Source: Mycteria americana (Eukaryota > Chordata > Aves > Ciconiiformes > Ciconiidae). From it: a stretch of DNA of 64,000 nt. The translations under genes were made by a program, and so were the position numbers. The DNA lies in the NCBI RefSeq assembly GCF_035582795.1, contig NC_134368.1:372001-436000 (forward strand). Direction: 5' to 3'. Shown here piece by piece: positions 59,961-64,000 of this stretch; position 1 is the stretch's first letter, and every line of letters begins with the position of its first letter. The notes under the pieces were generated by a model. The model was given only the letters and a program-made list of their open reading frames with translations, did not search any database and was not told the DNA's origin.

Positions 59961-62189
59961 AAAGGTGAAATATGGTGATGTTTTCTCCAATGTAACCTGC
60001 CAGGTTCTGGCAGTGAGTTGCTGGAGGCTTCCGAAGCCGGAGGTGGTACTTCTGTCTGTGGTTAAAAGCACTTGATGGATTTTCTACAAGGGAAAAATTT
60101 GGACTTAATATTTATTAGAGAGGAACCAAGAGACTCCTAGTCTCGGGAGCCCCAACACGTGCACTGTCCTTGTAGGGGGATGAGGGAAAGTTGACAGAAG
60201 GGGTATTTTAGTCTAGGGATTTTTTTGACCCACAACCGTTGGATTTGTCTGCAGTGTGAACGGGAGACCCCCGGTGCTCCCAAACCGTCTTCACTGCCGG
60301 GGCTGCAGCAGTGACGCCTCCCACCCCTCCTTCGTTTCGGTTATGGGTCAGCGCAGGGGGAGTACCGCGATCCTCCTCCCAAAGCGCTCGGCTTTGTTCG
60401 TGTTACGGTCGGTAGAGAAAGACGGAGTGACCTGGGCTGGGACAAACTGCCTGCTTCCGACCGGCCAACACGTCACCGCCTGGTCTTTCCAGCTCTCGTT
60501 GGTGTTGCGTTGCATTCCTCTCTTCTGGTGATCGCTGTGGTTTGGCCTGCCCTTCTCCGGGCTAGAGGGCTTTGTGAAGAGCTTTGGGAACCTTTGCCTG
60601 GCAGGTTGCGCAGATGCAAAAAATATTTATAATGCGTGGGAAGGCTGGTGCTGAGAGGCTGGAGATCGGGTTCCTCCTGCTGCGCTGGCTCAGCCGCACG
60701 GGCGCAGGGCTGGCCGAGCTGGTGCTGGTCTCGCTTTTTCATAATTTCATGGTGTTCGACTAGTTTTGGTTGTATTTGACTTGGGTTTTGTTCAAGGCGG
60801 GTTTTGGCATCCAATGCCCTTGATCTCTCCTAGAGCTGACAGAGTTGAGGGGAACGGGAAGATACTCTTGCCTTTTTGTCACTTTCTCAGAGGCTTTTGG
60901 GTTGGATTTCTGTACGTGTAACTGTTTCCTTTAAAACAGCATCGAGGAGGGGAAAAATGACTTCAGCTCAGACATCCACGTCTCTGCAGAAGACTGCTTC
61001 GGAAGTGACGGACAGGTTTTAGCTTTCCCTTTGTGCTGGCCGTCTGGAGTGACGGGGAGTGCGCTTGTTGACTGCAGTGTGCTTATCTAATGGGTAATTC
61101 AACCTGTGCTTTGCATGAGAAATATAATTGTCCTTTGACAAAAACCCCGTAGCTTTTCCGAGCGGTCTCGCGGAGCTCCCGGAGCAGCGGCAGGGTTTTC
61201 CCGTCCGGCAGGGAGCGCCTCTCCCGCTTTGCCCGGCGGGTGCGGTTATTCTCCCCTTTGCTCGCCCTGGGCGGCTTGGAGCTCTCTGGTGATCAGCGAG
61301 CGCCGGGGGTTGAGTTGCTCTGGTTGAGTTCTTGGTTGTTCCTGCGACTGAGAAAGGCCTAGTTTCTAGTGACGTTGTTTGTTGTTCGTCCCCGGGTGCA
61401 CGTCTTGCGGTTCGTTCCCTGGAATGCAGTTGCTGTCTCCTTGAAGGCCGCCTACTTCGTTCTGTAAGACGTCCTGGTCTTCCTCTGTCTGAAGGTGCCA
61501 CCCCCTGTCCAGTGCCGTGCTCTGCTTTTTTGGTGTCTATCTGCGGTTTCAAGCCTTTCTGACTTACAGTTCCTAAAGCAAAATTTCAGCGCGGGTACCG
61601 GCGTTAAGGTAGCTGATGTGAAGCTTGCATTTCTTGTTTGCCTTTTCTGTGAATACTTAGGAGTCATCCGCAGCCGGGCAGGAGATAAGGGACCAGAGGA
61701 TAGGTTCATTAATACAAATATTTTGAGAAATTCAGCCCCCGTATTGACCTATCAAGAACTTCCCTAGCAGGTTCCTCTTCACCCTTTTAAAAGCTTCCTG
61801 ACGACGCTGGTTTTTCCCTTCAGGTGGTTCATTGCCTCCTCTGTGGTCACTGCAGTCGGATGCTAAAATAGGGTGCAAACAGTCATAAAAATCCATGGTG
61901 CGGCCCCTCTTTTGGGGACGGCCTGGGGGACACGGCTGGGCGCGGGGTCCCGGGACGGTGGTGGGTGCTGGTGTCTCGCCGCAGCACGAGGCGGCTGGGC
62001 ACGCTGGCTTGCCAAAGCCCCTCCGTTAGCCCCGCTTGCCGTTTCACAGGCGGCAATTAACGCCGCAGACAGCTCTGAGAAGAGGGGCTGATGACTTTAA
62101 TTAGACATCTATTCAGATCAACCAGGGAAAGAACAATTATTGATTTTAACAAATGCCCCACGATTAACCGTTTGGTCTCCGTGCCTCCC

Positions 62190-62720
62190 ATCTGCCTGCG
62201 CCGCGCGCTGCGGCTGCGTGGGCACCCTTACCTGGCGGTGCCGGACGGGGCCGCGGGGCGCTGGGGAGACAGCCGGCGTCACCGCCTCGTTCTTCCTCAA
62301 ACTTTGCCATGGAGCGGTGCGGTGCCAGGGGAGATGGGAAGAGCCAGGTATGGCTGATGGGGGAACCCCCGGCGCTGGGCGAGGGGGGACGGGAGGGAGC
62401 GTGGGGGGCACGCCGAGCGGAGGCACGCCGAGCGAGTGCTGCTGCGGTGCTGTCCAGGGGCGTCTTGGTCGGCTCCGGGCAGGAGGAAATTGGGGTGGTC
62501 CCTGCCCAGCACCCGGCGGCGGGTGCTGCCCGCAGGGTGGGACAGGCAGGAGGAGGCTTTGTCCTTCCCGGTGCCCGGGTGCGGGTGGGCGAGCGGCGGC
62601 CGCGCCGGCGGCCGTGCCAGCGGCTGCGCCCGGGCCTCGCCGAGCCCGGGCCGGTTGCCTTGCCTCTCCTCCTGCGGCTCCAGCAGGAGCCGGGTAGCGT
62701 TAGGACCCAGCGAGCTGGCA
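62190..62720 (+). promoter_or_regulatory. GC-rich island just upstream of the DCTN1 start exon
   Basis: In otherwise AT-rich DNA this 0.5 kb is CpG-dense (for example GGCGGCCGCGCCGGCGGCCG near 62,600) and ends about 270 bp before the DCTN1 start codon. It could be the proximal DCTN1 promoter, in which case the island at 49.6 kb is a distal promoter or belongs to another transcript. Confidence 0.5.
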
Positions 62721-62990
62721 GCGCTGGTGACAAGTCTGGAGCAGCACTAGCGCAGAGTAGTCTCCATCAGCTGGGCTGGATTTTTGTATATCCCTGTGCT
62801 AAAGAATCCTCTGCCAGAAAAGGGCTTTCTCCCCTTTCTGTGCGACCCAGCAGAGCCTCGCCGGGGGCACACGGGGATGGTTAGATCGGCTGAAACGTGA
62901 AAAACCTCTGCTGAATTACTGCTGCCATGAACTGAGAGCATTATCTGAAAATAATAAATCTTTAAAATAGAGAGAAAAGCCAGCGGCAGC

Positions 62991-63023
62991 ATGGCCCAGA
63001 GCAAGAGACACACGTACAGCCGG
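62991..63023 (+). CDS. DCTN1: DCTN1 (dynactin p150Glued), first coding exon
   Basis: ATG at 62991 opens MAQSKRHTYSR, which matches the human p150Glued N-terminus MAQSKRHVYSR, and ends in phase 0 at a strong GTAAGT donor (63024). The exon is 11 codons as in mammals. The CAP-Gly domain and the long coiled coils would follow beyond the right edge. The Kozak context (GCAGCATGG) is good. A CAG acceptor at 62848-62850 after a pyrimidine tract could start this exon if a separate leader exon exists. p150Glued is the largest dynactin subunit and links dynein to microtubules and cargo. C2orf81 upstream on the same strand matches the human order. Confidence 0.93.
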
Positions 63024-64000
63024 GTAAGTTGGGGGGAGGGAAACTTATTTACAAACTCCTGGCTATGCTGTTAGATAATATTGTAATGTATCTTAATGCT
63101 ATCTGTTGCAATGAAAAATCTCTCTCTCTTTATACTGAAATCTAGAGCGTGTTTCCTGTGCTTTCATATTTCTGGAATTTGATATCTTCATCACTAACAG
63201 TATCTGTTATGATATACGGTGGGTGGATAAATAGTCTGAATTGCATTAGCGGACGTGTCCTTTTGATTTAAGTTAGTCTGTCTTTGCTGTTAATTATCAC
63301 TGATAATGCAATGAGGCGTCAGCTGAGCCTCCGGTGATGACAGAATCTTTCTAGGGCTTTTCAGCACAAAGATTCGGGGTTGTTTTCCTTTCTGCATCGT
63401 CTTTTTCCTTCCTCTTTGCTTATTTTCCAGGTTGCATGGTGAGATACTGAGCTTCCGAGGGCCTGAAAATCGTTTCCAGGTTTTACCATATTGCAGTTAA
63501 CCCTGGGCTGTGCGGCGGGCAGCAGAACCGGAGCCGGGCACCGGCCCTACAGCGAGGCCTTTCTTTGGAGTTTCTTTCTTTGTCGTTTTGTTCTTCCTCG
63601 CCGGCGTGGTGACATTGTGTCCCCGACACTCGCTGTTTTGGGGACCGGGCAGCGCATTTTCGGCGTCTCTGTTACCCGGCGCTTGCCAACTTGGCAAAGT
63701 GCTTTGTAACTCCAGGGCCGGTTGCAGGGGCGGGAGGGCCGCGCTTCGGCAGAGCTGGGGAGGGCAGACCCCTTCCCACCGCCCCCCTTACGCCGGGTCC
63801 GTGTCCAGCCTGAAAAAAACCCCGTGGAGGAGCGTGACCTGCGACTGCTGTGCCTGCCCGGGCAAGGGCGTTGTGCGAGAGCACCGAGCCCGGAGCCGCC
63901 CGTCGCCGGTGGGGCGTGCGTGCGTGATTTGGTCTCTGGCCGAAACGGCTTGTTTGCGTAGTCACAGGCTGCTGAACAGAGCGGCTGCCATTCAGAAAAA
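63024..64000 (+). other. DCTN1 intron following the first coding exon
   Basis: This begins with a consensus donor (GTAAGT). No further exon, repeat or element is recognised in the remaining 0.98 kb apart from a short TCTCTCTC run near 63,120. The last 300 bp are again GC-rich. Confidence 0.6.

Larger units (their letters stand above)
50220..62850 (+). other. AT-richer region without recognised exons, probably DCTN1 5' flank or intron
   Basis: GC content falls sharply after about 50.7 kb. I found no frame with recognisable protein homology, and open frames are short. Visible features are a 27-bp tandem duplication (TCTAGTAAAG units at about 51,621 and 51,649), a GCGAGGGACGC inverted repeat at 51,949-51,998, a short GT run near 55,425 and a probable ancient retroposon fragment at 59,870-59,960. 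The region is consistent with a long first intron. Confidence 0.5.

Overview
The window is gene-dense vertebrate nuclear DNA from a sauropsid, most likely a bird. The left ~50 kb is extremely GC-rich and compact, with short introns, very long G/C runs and a separate tandem repeat in almost every gene. That is typical of an avian microchromosome arm. A degraded 3' fragment of a CR1 LINE of the avian type (about 41,059-41,150) supports a bird. Nothing is bacterial or viral.

From left to right the coding genes are WBP1 (-, 5' part only), INO80B (-), RTKN (+), a drebrin-family gene (-), an atypical Rho GTPase with BTB domains (+), WDR54 (-), the C2orf81 orthologue (+), a retinol-dehydrogenase-like SDR (+), a leucine-rich-repeat gene (-) and the first coding exon of DCTN1 (+). 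Exons were placed by homology recalled from the human proteins, GT/AG splice sites and phase bookkeeping. All complete models close in frame except RTKN, which needs one base removed in a C-run of its last exon. From 49.6 kb to the end the DNA is AT-richer and looks like DCTN1 5' flank or introns, with no other exon recognised.

The order and relative strands WBP1-INO80B-RTKN-WDR54-C2orf81-DCTN1 match the human 2p13 block. Four intact genes sit in two of its gaps, where I know of no human gene: drebrin-like and RHOBTB-like between RTKN and WDR54, and the SDR and LRR genes between C2orf81 and DCTN1. Four gene pairs are head to head (INO80B/RTKN, drebrin-like/RHOBTB-like, WDR54/C2orf81, LRR/DCTN1). 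Three pairs are tail to tail (RTKN/drebrin-like, RHOBTB-like/WDR54, SDR/LRR), and two of these have polyadenylation hexamers on opposite strands within a few bases of each other.

Unusual DNA structure includes a perfect 30-bp-arm palindrome in the INO80B/RTKN promoter, a perfect 38-bp-arm palindrome beside a splice donor of the drebrin-like gene, a near-perfect 27-bp-arm palindrome in the RHOBTB-like gene, a 1.5-kb repeat built of CTG/GTG/TCG triplets with higher-order copies, and a 10-bp-period array filling intron 1 of C2orf81. The genes work in chromatin remodelling (INO80B), Rho signalling and actin (RTKN, RHOBTB-like, drebrin-like), dynein transport (DCTN1) and lipid/retinoid redox (SDR). 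I see no operon-like functional link beyond shared promoters.
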